A DNA stretch of 64,000 bases from Thiorhodovibrio litoralis (GTDB lineage Bacteria; Pseudomonadota; Gammaproteobacteria; Chromatiales; Chromatiaceae). The position numbers were made by a program, and so were the translations under genes. The stretch spans positions 1,908,501-1,972,500 of the forward strand of contig NZ_CP121473.1 in the NCBI RefSeq assembly GCF_033954455.1, given 5' to 3'. Below, one piece after another: positions 17,819 to 26,927 of the stretch. The notes beneath the pieces were generated by a model. The model did not search any database and was not told the DNA's origin. It worked only from the letters and a program-made list of their open reading frames with translations. The number at the start of each line of letters is the position of its first letter. The first letter of the stretch is position 1.

Positions 17819-18754
17819 TCATTCCTCGCGCCGCTGGGCGATGATGGTGACCGCGATGCCCATTGCGATGATCCCCGCGCCGAGCCAGGTCATCAGGCTA
17901 TATCGCTCGCCCAGAAATACGGTTGCGGCAATCAATCCCACGGCGGCCGCCACATACCCGATCTGGCTGAGCAGCACAGGCCCGCCCTGTTGCTGCAAGC
18001 GAAAGAAGGCCGGAAAGGTCATGCCGGCGACCAGCATCTGGATCAAGGCCGCACCGGCGGCTGGGGCGATTTCGGCGAATGGCAGACCGCCCCGAGTCAA
18101 CAGGAGAAGGAGCAAAAACACCACACTGGAAAAGGCATGACCCCAGAATGCCAGTATGTTTGGCGGCGTTCCCTCTGGCCAGTCCAGGGTGCGATAGACA
18201 TTGCCCATGGCCAGCGCGACCGGAATCGCCAGGGCTGCCAGCAGCCATTCGATAGGCGGTCCATCCGGTTGCGTTCCCCGGGTCAGGCTGACCAGTGTCG
18301 CACCTGCAAGGCCGATTCCGATCCCAGTGCGCCCCAGACGCCCCGGTGTCTTCAGGTGGAACAGCGATGCGAGCAAGAGCGTGAAGACTGGTGACAAGGC
18401 GAACAACAGACCCGTGTAGCCAGCTCCAGCATGAGGGATCACCGTGAACAACAACAAATTCGGAGCAACAAAGGACACGAGCGACGAAATCACCGTATAG
18501 CGCCAAATACGCGATCCGGGCAGCATCAATCCGCCCGTGGCAGCCATGAGCGGCAACAGAATGGTGCTGGCGCCCAGCGAGATCAAAAACGCCCAAATCA
18601 GCGGTGAGACCCCCGCGTCTCCAGCGATTTTGCCAAGCGGAAAATTGAACCCGATCAGGGTACCTGTGATCAGCAACAGCGCGACCGGACTTTGCAGCAG
18701 GTCGAACCGAGCACTGTGCCCTGCCAATGCAGTGGAATGCAGACGTGCTTTCAT
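17819..18754 (-). CDS. EamA/DMT-family transporter
   Basis: 311 residues, about ten membrane helices in two EamA repeats (first ~20-150, second ~165-305, the latter ending LGERYSLMTWLGAGIIAMGIAV). The start at 18754 overlaps the nitroreductase stop as ATGA, so the pair is translationally coupled; a start 12 codons further upstream would overlap more. Substrate unknown; families of this type export metabolites or amino acids. Confidence 0.85.
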   Translation of the reverse strand: MKARLHSTALAGHSARFDLLQSPVALLLITGTLIGFNFPLGKIAGDAGVSPLIWAFLISLGASTILLPLMAATGGLMLPGSRIWRYTVISSLVSFVAPNLLLFTVIPHAGAGYTGLLFALSPVFTLLLASLFHLKTPGRLGRTGIGIGLAGATLVSLTRGTQPDGPPIEWLLAALAIPVALAMGNVYRTLDWPEGTPPNILAFWGHAFSSVVFLLLLLLTRGGLPFAEIAPAAGAALIQMLVAGMTFPAFFRLQQQGGPVLLSQIGYVAAAVGLIAATVFLGERYSLMTWLGAGIIAMGIAVTIIAQRREE

Positions 18755-19407
18755 TGGTCTGTTCCTCCGCGCGTCGCCGCTGGTTGACAAGCGAAACGCT
18801 CCGGAAAGACGATCTGATTGAGCGGCAGCCGGGAACTGGGCTGCTCTCGCTCGCGCAAGGTTGACGGAAGAGTGGCAGGGTCGGCCTGCCGGCCAATGGC
18901 CACGGCGATCTCGACCCGGTAGTCGTCTGGCACGGCCAGCTGCCGGCGGATTTCGTCAAAGCGGATACCGGCCATCGCGTGGGCCTGATAGCCCAAAAGC
19001 GTGCTTTGCAATGACAGGTTTGCCCAGGCCGCACCGGCATCGAAGCTATGCGTGTTTGACGGATTGGTTGAATTCTTCTCCTGGGCCGGGCACAAGCGGT
19101 TGGAAACCAGAAACACCAGGGCAGAGGCGTTCTTTGCCCAGCTAGCATTGAAGGGGTCGAGTAGGTTCAAGTATTGGTCCCAGTCCCGGTTACTCCGCAG
19201 CGCATAAATGAAGCGCCAGGGCTGGATATTGAAGGCGGAAGGCGCCCAGCGGGCTGCCTCGAGAATGGTAAGGAAATCAGTCAATGGCATGGCGAGCGGC
19301 ACAAAGGCGCGCGGCGACCAGCGTTGCAGGAAGACATCGGCGATCGGGTGCCCAGCTTGACGTGGCGACAGCGATTTCAGGACTTTTTCGCTTTGGTGGT
19401 TGTTCAT
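18751..19407 (-). CDS. Nitroreductase-family protein
   Basis: 218 residues. FMN-binding motifs of the nitroreductase fold are visible: RWSPRAF near the N-terminus, ARWAPSAFNIQPWRFIY, and the AAWANLSLQSTLLGYQAHAMAG segment. The enzyme should reduce nitro or quinone compounds with NAD(P)H. It is the first gene of a two-gene operon with the EamA transporter, which might export the product (inference). Confidence 0.88.
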   Translation of the reverse strand: MNNHQSEKVLKSLSPRQAGHPIADVFLQRWSPRAFVPLAMPLTDFLTILEAARWAPSAFNIQPWRFIYALRSNRDWDQYLNLLDPFNASWAKNASALVFLVSNRLCPAQEKNSTNPSNTHSFDAGAAWANLSLQSTLLGYQAHAMAGIRFDEIRRQLAVPDDYRVEIAVAIGRQADPATLPSTLREREQPSSRLPLNQIVFPERFACQPAATRGGTDQ

Positions 19408-20247
19408 GTCAGTGCTCCTCGACTGGCGGTACCCTGTGAACCGCCTCTATCGAGCACTCTAGCCGGCAGTCCAGCGGAGATAATCCGGGTTGGCGGCAAA
19501 ACACTGTTCGCAAAGCTTGATCAATAAGGCAGCACCGAAGCCAGGGATGATGAATATGTCCGTGAGCTTCACAATTTGTTGAAGCAAGCCTACTTTGCTG
19601 AGACTTGGCTGAAGGAAGACCAAAAGGTTAGAAGTACATAGCTTGATGAAAGCGTCGGCGCTAAAATTTGATCGATTCCCCCGTATATCGATATGCGACA
19701 GGTCCATAAGACTGGATCGCTAAACGATGCGACCCACTCCTTCTCGAATGTCGGCTGTTGGCCGGCAAGCGCCCTGCGAAGGATTTGGTGCTAATCCAGA
19801 AGAATCGCGAGCGCTGCGTCTTGCCTCTGGGGACGGTTGCCGACCCGGACCTGCCCCTCAGCGCCTCGTCCCGGGCGACAGCTTCGGACGTGCTACGGTC
19901 ATCAATCAGCCGCGAACAAGGCTGGGCTGCCGAGCGAAAACCGGACATTCATCCGAGCACGGAGGCGCCCCCCGCAGCGGCACGCTGCGGGGCCGGGAGG
20001 GACCGGACCCGGCCAAGAAGAGAGACAGTCCCGAAGCGGGGCAATCATCTATCAGATTATCCCGTGGTTAGGGCTTTGAAACTGGTTCTCACGACCATGA
20101 GGAACCTCGGAAGCAGGCAGAGGGAAAGGATGACGGTCAGGGTAGGCCATCTTCGATGGCTCTTTGTGGGACGCGAGCTGATAAGCTAATGATTAAGAGT
20201 ATGGATCGAAGTCACCCCCTATTTCATCCCCCGACTAAACAAACGCT
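19408..20247 (+). other. Non-coding stretch before the nuclease-ATPase gene
   Basis: About 840 bases without a convincing gene. It contains one copy of the palindromic repeat described at 19748-19850 and a GC-rich patch around 19950-20010. An 82-codon minus-strand frame at 19459-19707 has no motif. Composition becomes AT-richer towards 20247, marking the edge of the island. Confidence 0.5.
19748..19850 (+). repeat. Palindromic dispersed repeat, copy A
   Basis: About 105 bp beginning ATGTCGGCTGTTGGCCGGCA and ending GGACGGTTGCCGACCCGG; the two ends are imperfect inverted repeats of each other. The 3' half (GAATCGCGAGYRCTGC...CTGGGGACGGTTGCCGACCC) closely matches 23436-23546 in the same orientation. 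The size and symmetry suggest a miniature inverted-repeat element. Confidence 0.6.
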
Positions 20248-23220
20248 ATGGATATGAACGAAGCCGAAGAGCGCGCTAGAGCAATCGTTGCCGATGTCCA
20301 CAAGAACCTCGAGAACATCGAGTCGGAAGAAGATGCAAAGATCCAAAGCATAAACCGCATGTTCAGCGAAAGCTTAGAGTGGCCGTTCTCGGATTTCAGA
20401 GCCGAACGGCATCATGAAAATGGATTCTCTGACTACCTCCTGTACGTCAAAGATAACCCGGCCCTAATAATCGAAGCAAAGAGGCTTGGCGTGATTGATG
20501 TAGCCACTGCCGAGAAAAGTCGCGTTCGGTACCTAAAAGTATCAGGATCTAGTCTCAAATCTGCCCTGCCAGGGATTGAGCAAGCGGCTAGCTACGCCAC
20601 ACCCAACGGCCTGCCACTCGCCGTTTTGACTGACGGAATCACCTGGATCGTATTTAAGACCTTCATTCCAGGATTTAACTACAAGAACAAGGAGGCAATT
20701 GTATTCCCAAGCCTCGATGCGGTCTTGGATGATTTTTCACTATTCTACGACTTATTATCAAGAAGACAATACGGGAAGAGAATTTACAATACCGTTTTCG
20801 ATCAGATTCATAATAAAAGACTAGTTCTATCGCAGCACCTGATCGCACCTATAGAAGAAAACAACATCCTCCTTTCCCCGAAAAGCGAGCTCGCCTTCGA
20901 TCTTGAACGCGTATTTTCAAAGTTCTTCTCTAGACTCGCTGGCGATGATGACGAAGATTTGCTAATCGAATGTTTCGTTGAGACAAGAGAAAGTCGAATC
21001 GCAGACTTCTCTCTTGAAAAGATTACGACAAGCGTATTGGGCAATATCGTACCAGCGGACGTAAGTGTCGATACAGAACTCGCCAGCTTGATTGCATCGA
21101 GCGTCGATGCAGATAAATCGTTTGACGATTCGGGACAGTCGATCTTCATTGTTGGTCCCACTGGGGCGGGGAAAACGACCTTTCTTGATCGCTTTTTTCG
21201 GCGAACACTACCCAATGCAATCAGGAAGAGATGCGTTGTTCTTAATATCAACTGCCTAGATGCTTCGGGGCGTGACGATATTGCGCTTCAGTGGCTGACG
21301 GAACAGCTAATAAATATGCTAGAACATGCAATCTACGAAGATGGGTCGCCAAGTTGGGAAGAGCTAGTCGGACTCTATTATGGCGAGTACCAAAGAAGAG
21401 CCAAGGGCGTTGGCGCTCAACTCTACAAACAAGACAGAGCTAGATTCAAGATAGAGTTCGCCGAGTACTTAGAGGACAAGGTAGAGAGCGATCGCGAGGG
21501 TTACCTAAAACGGATACTTCAGGACGTGGTAAGGAGCCGAAAGCTTCTTCCAATCATTGTGATCGATAATACCGATGAGTTTAGCTTGGAGTATAAACAA
21601 CAATTTTTTCAGTTCGCACAATCGCTAAGAAGACACGCTAACCATTGCCTTGTGATGTTTCCTGTTACGGACAAGTCTGCTTGGGCCTTTTCCAAAACCG
21701 ATATTTTTAGCATATATCAGTCTCGATCGTTTTTCCTTCCAACCCCTTCGCCAAGAGAGGTCTTCCGAAAGAGAATTGAATTTCTCAACAAGAAAATTTT
21801 TGAAGAGCGGGGGGAGTCAGGCAGGCGTCAATACTTCTTATCGAAGGGGATCGGACTATCAATTGAGAACATACAAGGGTTCGCAAAGGTCTTGGAAAAC
21901 GTCTTTGTGGATCACGACTACACATCTAAGACTATTGGGGAGCTGACAAACTATAACATAAGAAGGACGCTAGCCCTTTCGCAGCGCGTGATCACGTCCT
22001 CCGTGATTAAGATCGAACACCTCGTGAAAGCGTATGTTAGTGGCGAGATGGTGACCACGAACTTTACCATGTTCATGGAAGCGCTTATGAGGGGGAACTA
22101 CGAGGTCTATAAGAGAGGAGACAACCCGGAAATATATCCAATATTTCAGGTCGATAGTGAAGTGAAGCAGTCTCCACTATTGCTGTTGCGCTTATTGGCT
22201 TTGCTCTCCTCCATATATCACGCTGGACGATCAATAGAGGAACGTCATATCGGAGTCCAATCAATAATTGAGTATTTCGATACACTGATGTGCCCAGAGG
22301 TTGCTGTAGAGAAAGCCCTAATAGCGCTATTGGATGCAGGGCTTGTGGAGCCATTCGACATTTCGGATACCGCCCTTAGCAACGACCAAAAGCTTGCAAT
22401 ATCCTATCGAGGCATTGCCCATTTGCGGCTAGCATCACACAACAGCGTGTTTTTTTATCAGATGGCGCTCACGACCGCGCTTGCGAATGAGGAAGTCGTG
22501 CAACAAATTAGGTCCCTCTACGACAGTAATATTGCGTTTCTAAGTAAGGTCCAGAAGGCCAAGGAACTATTTTCAAATCATTTAATGGCTGAAGACGGAA
22601 AATATATTCGGTTTGACCGCGAGCATAATCAGTATGCATGTCAGTCAAAGCTGCTCGATGACCTGGGCCAGTTTTCCAAAATATCACGCTCGCATGGAGA
22701 GGAACTTGCCGCAGTTTTGGGTGAGGAATACAGGGAAGGAATCATTCGGAAAAATGTGGTAGCCGTCGTTGACTTTTATGACCGAACCAAAGGTTTCGGA
22801 TTTGCTGATTTGGATGACGGCTCCGATCGGACATATGTAAGCAGCGATTCATTGACTGAATTCGGCATAAACATGCTGAATGACGGAGACAGGATTCTGT
22901 GCGATATAGCCCGAGGGCAAAAAGGTATTTACATTGATCGGATTTACGAAGTCCAGCCTGACCCAGATATTGAGGTGAAAGAGTGTACCGTAGTGAAAAT
23001 ATTTCCTGATAGAGGTTATGGCTTTGTCCAAGTTCAAGATAGCGAACGTACCGCGTTTTTCCATGTTTCCTTATTCAGTAGCGAGCGACGCCAATCAATC
23101 GAAGTAGGCGATCATTTCCAAGCTGAAATTTGCGTGGACAAGAGAAACAGAGGATTGCAGGTGAGGCAGGTCCTAGACGAAGTGGATAATAAGTCGGCCT
23201 CGGGCAATTCGGCGAAGTAG
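20248..23220 (+). CDS. PD-(D/E)XK nuclease-like / P-loop ATPase / tandem cold-shock-domain protein
   Basis: 990 residues. Residues ~40-175 resemble the HsdR-type N-terminal nuclease domain: D62 in GFSDYLL and E76-A77-K78 in LIIEAKR give the PD-(D/E)XK triad. Walker A GPTGAGKT is at 303-310 and Walker B LLPIIVIDNTDE at 433-444, the layout of STAND/KAP-like signalling NTPases. Residues ~450-830 are helical. Two cold-shock/OB-like domains end the protein: ~835-900 (RTKGFGFADLDDG) and ~912-977 (DRGYGFVQV, RTAFFHVS). It is a lone gene, AT-richer than the host and bracketed by repeats. An anti-phage role is inferred from the nuclease-sensor architecture. The start may be the ATG at 20254; no strong ribosome site is visible. 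Confidence 0.75.
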   Translation: MDMNEAEERARAIVADVHKNLENIESEEDAKIQSINRMFSESLEWPFSDFRAERHHENGFSDYLLYVKDNPALIIEAKRLGVIDVATAEKSRVRYLKVSGSSLKSALPGIEQAASYATPNGLPLAVLTDGITWIVFKTFIPGFNYKNKEAIVFPSLDAVLDDFSLFYDLLSRRQYGKRIYNTVFDQIHNKRLVLSQHLIAPIEENNILLSPKSELAFDLERVFSKFFSRLAGDDDEDLLIECFVETRESRIADFSLEKITTSVLGNIVPADVSVDTELASLIASSVDADKSFDDSGQSIFIVGPTGAGKTTFLDRFFRRTLPNAIRKRCVVLNINCLDASGRDDIALQWLTEQLINMLEHAIYEDGSPSWEELVGLYYGEYQRRAKGVGAQLYKQDRARFKIEFAEYLEDKVESDREGYLKRILQDVVRSRKLLPIIVIDNTDEFSLEYKQQFFQFAQSLRRHANHCLVMFPVTDKSAWAFSKTDIFSIYQSRSFFLPTPSPREVFRKRIEFLNKKIFEERGESGRRQYFLSKGIGLSIENIQGFAKVLENVFVDHDYTSKTIGELTNYNIRRTLALSQRVITSSVIKIEHLVKAYVSGEMVTTNFTMFMEALMRGNYEVYKRGDNPEIYPIFQVDSEVKQSPLLLLRLLALLSSIYHAGRSIEERHIGVQSIIEYFDTLMCPEVAVEKALIALLDAGLVEPFDISDTALSNDQKLAISYRGIAHLRLASHNSVFFYQMALTTALANEEVVQQIRSLYDSNIAFLSKVQKAKELFSNHLMAEDGKYIRFDREHNQYACQSKLLDDLGQFSKISRSHGEELAAVLGEEYREGIIRKNVVAVVDFYDRTKGFGFADLDDGSDRTYVSSDSLTEFGINMLNDGDRILCDIARGQKGIYIDRIYEVQPDPDIEVKECTVVKIFPDRGYGFVQVQDSERTAFFHVSLFSSERRQSIEVGDHFQAEICVDKRNRGLQVRQVLDEVDNKSASGNSAK

Positions 23221-23759
23221 GGACAGACAGCGAATTTTGTAGATGTCTCATCAGCATTGGGTAGTGCCTGTTGCAGATTCGGAGTCGTCTGCGCTCGGAA
23301 AGAGACGGCGCAACGTGGCAAGCGAGAGCGGGAAATTACGGCACACTGTCCGCTTTCTGGAGACTCTTCCAGATCATCGCCGCCGGGGCCACGTACCGCA
23401 AATCGGGTGGACCTGCCGCTCACGCGACTTTGCTGAGTGACTGTTCTTGGCCGTAAGCGACCAGAAACGCTGGCAGCATACATTCGAAAAAATCGCGAGT
23501 ACTGCTTTCTTAGTCCTGGGGACGGTTGCCGACCCAGAGCAGACATTTGACTTGCCTACAAAGATGTTGAAGATGTTTTCACCCAGGGGCGTCGTCTGTG
23601 GGTTCGTCTGCATGAGAAAGGCGGCATGTGATGCAGTGTCCAGCGCTTTTTTTGACCGCGTTACCCGGGGAGCCTCACAGGCACTGCTGATGATCGACAT
23701 CTTGGCGCTATCTGAAGCGAAAAAATATGCATTGGTCGGCATCATGTTTGCGGAATGTG
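23221..23759 (+). other. Non-coding stretch after the nuclease-ATPase gene
   Basis: About 540 bases holding repeat copy B (23436-23546) and no convincing gene. Short frames on both strands show no family motif. Confidence 0.5.
23436..23546 (+). repeat. Palindromic dispersed repeat, copy B
   Basis: Same orientation and layout as 19748-19850; the segment from AATCGCGAG to CTGGGGACGGTTGCCGACCC is nearly identical. On the minus strand it starts ATGTCTGCTCTGGGTCGGCA. The two copies bracket the nuclease-ATPase gene. Confidence 0.6.
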
Positions 23760-23915
23760 CGTCACGCGACTGAAATAACGCAATACCTCAGAAATGGCGG
23801 TCAACTCGAGGTGGCTCAGAAGATGGCGAACCACGAGAGCCCCCGCACGAACGGACTCTTCGACCGGCGCCAGGACAGAGTCACCCTTGATGAGGTGGAG
23901 CGAATTGTGCTCTGA
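23760..23915 (+). pseudogene. C-terminal remnant of a tyrosine recombinase/integrase
   Basis: The frame reads ATEITQYLRNGGQLEVAQ, then MANHESPRTNGLFDRR, then a VTLDEVERI ending. These are the C-terminal catalytic segments of phage-type tyrosine recombinases, where the nucleophile Tyr follows the (H)ESPRT motif; here it is replaced by Phe (GLFDRR instead of KLYDRR). Everything N-terminal is missing. It is a relic marking past integration next to the nuclease-ATPase gene. Confidence 0.7.
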
Positions 23916-24048
23916 CGAGCCTCTTTTTAGGCGAACTTTCCCATCTAATTTCCCTAACGTTTCCCCTGATCTTCCAAAAACCTTTGACTACTTGTTCGTT
24001 TTCAGGTAAAAAACACGATTAATTACTTTTTTCCATGAGGCGTGACCG

Positions 24049-26211
24049 ATGTCATATTTATCGATTACTCTACGAATTTTTCCTGTGTGTTTGCTTTGTT
24101 TTTCTGCCTCATGGGCACAGGGGGTTAGTACTCATAACATTCCACAAGAACTAGAATTTTCTGCCCAACAATACAAAACGCCAGAAATATCAGACCGTCG
24201 CATTGACGCTGATCATTTTTCCTATCGGATGAAGCATCTCACTTACTTGCTTGCCGAACTGAATAAAAAAGATACTTCTGAATTTGACAAATTGGCCCTT
24301 TCTGATGCTGACCATCCTAGAGCCAACCCTTTTTCTGATAATTTAATTTCTGTAGATCAAAGAATATTATACCTTGGTAATCTTTTTTCGCAATTAATTA
24401 ATCTGCAGAAGCGCAGCCGCGAAATGGATTTCGAAGAACTCTCTGCTCGCCTAAGAGTTCTCGATTATAAAGCGCATTACTATTCTCCAGGAGCCCACAC
24501 GTCAAGCCGTCTTGCTTCTGCAATAAGTCCATACTCAATCCAAATTACCCCGTCGACTTATGATTTTGGCACGATAGAAGTAGGTGGCACAACGCCCCCC
24601 TTAACAGTCACCCTCTCCAACAACAGCTTGGTTCCGATAACGCTTTCTGATTATTATCCGAGGATTAGCATCAGCGACGGTTTTGAGATAACACAAAGCA
24701 CGTGCAATGACATCGTTGCCGCAGGTGATTCGTGCGAAGTCAACGTCATATTTGAGCCCGTTTCAGTAGGTGATTTCGATAGCTATTTATCTTTTCGCTT
24801 CGACGAAATTAATGATTTCTTTTTCGTAGACTTGTCAGGGAAGGCTGAATCTGATGACACTTATCTGATTGGTCTTACCCCGTCGACTTATGATTTTGGC
24901 ACGATAGAAGTAGGTGGCACAACGCCCCCCTTAACAGTCACCCTCTCCAACAACAGCTTGGTTCCGATAACGCTTTCTGATTATTATCCGAGGATTAGCA
25001 TCAGCGACGGTTTTGAGATAACACAAAGCACGTGCAATGACTTCGTTGCCGCAGGTGATTCGTGCGAAGTCAACGTCATATTTGAGCCCGTTTCAGTAGG
25101 TGATTTCGATAGCTATTTATCTTTTCGCTTCGACGAAATTAATGATTTCTTTTTCGTAGACTTGTCAGGGAAGGCAGAATCTGATGACACTTATCTGATT
25201 GGTCTTACCCCGTCGACTTATGATTTTGGCACGATAGAAGTAGGTGGCACAACGCCCCCCTTAACAGTCACCCTCTCCAACAACAGCTTGGTTCCGATAA
25301 CGCTTTCTGATTATTATCCGAGGATTAGCATCAGCGACGGTTTTGAGATAACACAAAGCACGTGCAATGACTTCGTTGCCGCAGGTGATTCGTGCGAAGT
25401 CAACGTCATATTTGAGCCCGTTTCAGTAGGTGATTTCGATAGCTATTTATTTTTTCGCTTCGACGAAATTAATGATTTCTTTTTCGTAGACTTGTCAGGG
25501 AAGGGGAGTAATAATAGTTACCACACGCTAACGGTAAACGTCAGCGGTCCTGGCGCGGTTACAAGTACCACCGCTGGTATAGACTGCCCCAGTGATTGTG
25601 AGACTTCAGTCCCGGATGGAACCGAGGTCACCCTTAACCCCATACCCAGCGGTGGCGCCGAATTTTCGGGTTGGAGCGGTGCCTGCACCGGCACAGCTGA
25701 CTGCACCATCACCGTCTACAGTCAGCTTTATGTTACCGCCAGCTTCAACCAAAATGACCCGAACAACCCAGAAGGTACGGAGACCTTTTACTTAGGTGGT
25801 AACAACGACCAAATTCTGATCACCGGTAATCCCAATATCGATACTCGCTACTTGGATTTCGGCGGTAACGATATCGTAACTATTTCCACTACGCCAGCTG
25901 GTCCGATTACATTTGTCGACCGTCAGGACACCGTAGTCAACCTGCCAGTTGGTCTTCAGATTGATGCTGTTGCGTTTGCATCCGACGGCGTGCGCTTCAC
26001 CATAGCAAATCAGTCAGTCACCCTTCTCGGCTCTGTCGGCGACTTCAGCTTCGTATTTGCCGGTTTTGAGCAAGTCCCAAGTGCTGGTATCAGACGGACC
26101 TATGCTGAAACCGCCTCAGCCTTTGGCGCTTTCATACCCCCGGCCGGGGACGGACCAGTGTTTGGAAGTGTAGTGGGCACCATCGCAAATGACGGAAGTA
26201 TCGTTCCCTAA
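24049..26211 (+). CDS. Exported protein with three near-identical ASH-like domains
   Basis: 720 residues with a signal peptide (about 1-24, SASWAQG). Region 25-165 is unrecognised. Then come three 110-residue beta-sandwich repeats, each starting TPSTYDFGTIEVGGTTPPLT and containing a CNDxVAAGDSCEVNVIFEP segment typical of ASPM/SPD-2/Hydin or choice-of-anchor domains. An InlB-B-type repeat (GPGAVTSTTAGIDCPSDC...FSGWSGACTGTADCTITV) and a C-terminal ~150-residue region (YLGGNNDQILITGNP) follow. Probably a cell-surface or secreted binding protein. The gene is AT-rich like its island. The repeats differ at only a few bases, so copy number may vary. Confidence 0.75.
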   Translation: MSYLSITLRIFPVCLLCFSASWAQGVSTHNIPQELEFSAQQYKTPEISDRRIDADHFSYRMKHLTYLLAELNKKDTSEFDKLALSDADHPRANPFSDNLISVDQRILYLGNLFSQLINLQKRSREMDFEELSARLRVLDYKAHYYSPGAHTSSRLASAISPYSIQITPSTYDFGTIEVGGTTPPLTVTLSNNSLVPITLSDYYPRISISDGFEITQSTCNDIVAAGDSCEVNVIFEPVSVGDFDSYLSFRFDEINDFFFVDLSGKAESDDTYLIGLTPSTYDFGTIEVGGTTPPLTVTLSNNSLVPITLSDYYPRISISDGFEITQSTCNDFVAAGDSCEVNVIFEPVSVGDFDSYLSFRFDEINDFFFVDLSGKAESDDTYLIGLTPSTYDFGTIEVGGTTPPLTVTLSNNSLVPITLSDYYPRISISDGFEITQSTCNDFVAAGDSCEVNVIFEPVSVGDFDSYLFFRFDEINDFFFVDLSGKGSNNSYHTLTVNVSGPGAVTSTTAGIDCPSDCETSVPDGTEVTLNPIPSGGAEFSGWSGACTGTADCTITVYSQLYVTASFNQNDPNNPEGTETFYLGGNNDQILITGNPNIDTRYLDFGGNDIVTISTTPAGPITFVDRQDTVVNLPVGLQIDAVAFASDGVRFTIANQSVTLLGSVGDFSFVFAGFEQVPSAGIRRTYAETASAFGAFIPPAGDGPVFGSVVGTIANDGSIVP
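24545..25504 (+). repeat. Three tandem 330-bp coding repeats
   Basis: Units start near 24545, 24875 and 25205 with a period of exactly 330 bp (110 codons). Differences seen between units are single bases, for example ATC/TTC in the CND(I/F)V codon and TCT/TTT near the end of unit 3. Such identity at synonymous sites points to very recent duplication or continuing gene conversion. Confidence 0.9.
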
Positions 26212-26927
26212 CCATTAGGCTTGCACCAGGGATTCTTTAACAGCATGGCGATGGGGTTAGATCAAGGCCGGTGGCGTGTTGGAGGCTAATGCGACCTAGT
26301 CAGCTTCGTGGACAGGAACCGTCGTGCCGAAACAAGCCTGGAAAAACACTCGGCCAATGAGAACTTACCCTCTTACGTGAAGAGTGTCTCAAAACCGTTC
26401 CTTTTTGAGCCACATACGTCAAGCCTAGCGGGGGGTGGGGGGGCGAACATCAAGCACTTAGTTGTCTCACAAAGTAGTCTCATAATTGGTCGACTTCAGC
26501 AAAAGGACGAGCGGTTTGGTATAAGCCAGGACAATTGCGGCTAGCGAGTGCTGCGGTAACGCTAAAAAAAACTCTGGCGTCTGCTCTTGGCCGACTGCTG
26601 ACATCAGAGCAACCGAACGGCTCACGCGACAATGACCTTGGTTGCAAATGCAGCGTGAGAATCCTGGTGTGTCAGCGCGGGACATTCTGGCTAGCGGCAA
26701 GGGTAAAAAGGTGCGGGTGACTCGGCATCAAGTCCGACCCCTTATGCCGGCCATGTTAACGGAATACGTTGTCAGAGACGACAAATGACTGTCCGGACAC
26801 GTCTCACTCGCTTATCGCATCAGCAACCCAGAATCACCCCGATTTCACCGAGATTTCACTGTCGCTTCAGGCGCCTGCATCCGGGCAAGCTGTGTCCCCA
26901 CAGCAACCCGATTGATGCAGGTTTCCG
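26212..26927 (+). other. Non-coding stretch between island and transfer genes
   Basis: About 715 bases. A partial repeat copy at 26576-26604 reads ATGTCAGCAGTCGGCCAAGA on the minus strand, like copies A and B. A G-run lies around 26430-26445. CCTGCATC (about 26874) and GATGCAGG (about 26915) form an 8-bp inverted repeat just before the first transfer gene. No gene convinces me. Confidence 0.45.

Noticed and set aside
19459-19707. 82-codon minus-strand frame
   Set aside because: No motif or ribosome site, and it lies in a repeat-containing gap.
24545-25504. CRISPR-like periodic repeats
   Set aside because: Units are 330 bp, coding and contiguous with no spacers; no CRISPR array is seen anywhere in the window.
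26308-26544. 78-codon plus-strand frame
   Set aside because: Crosses a G-run and degenerate repeat; no coding signature.
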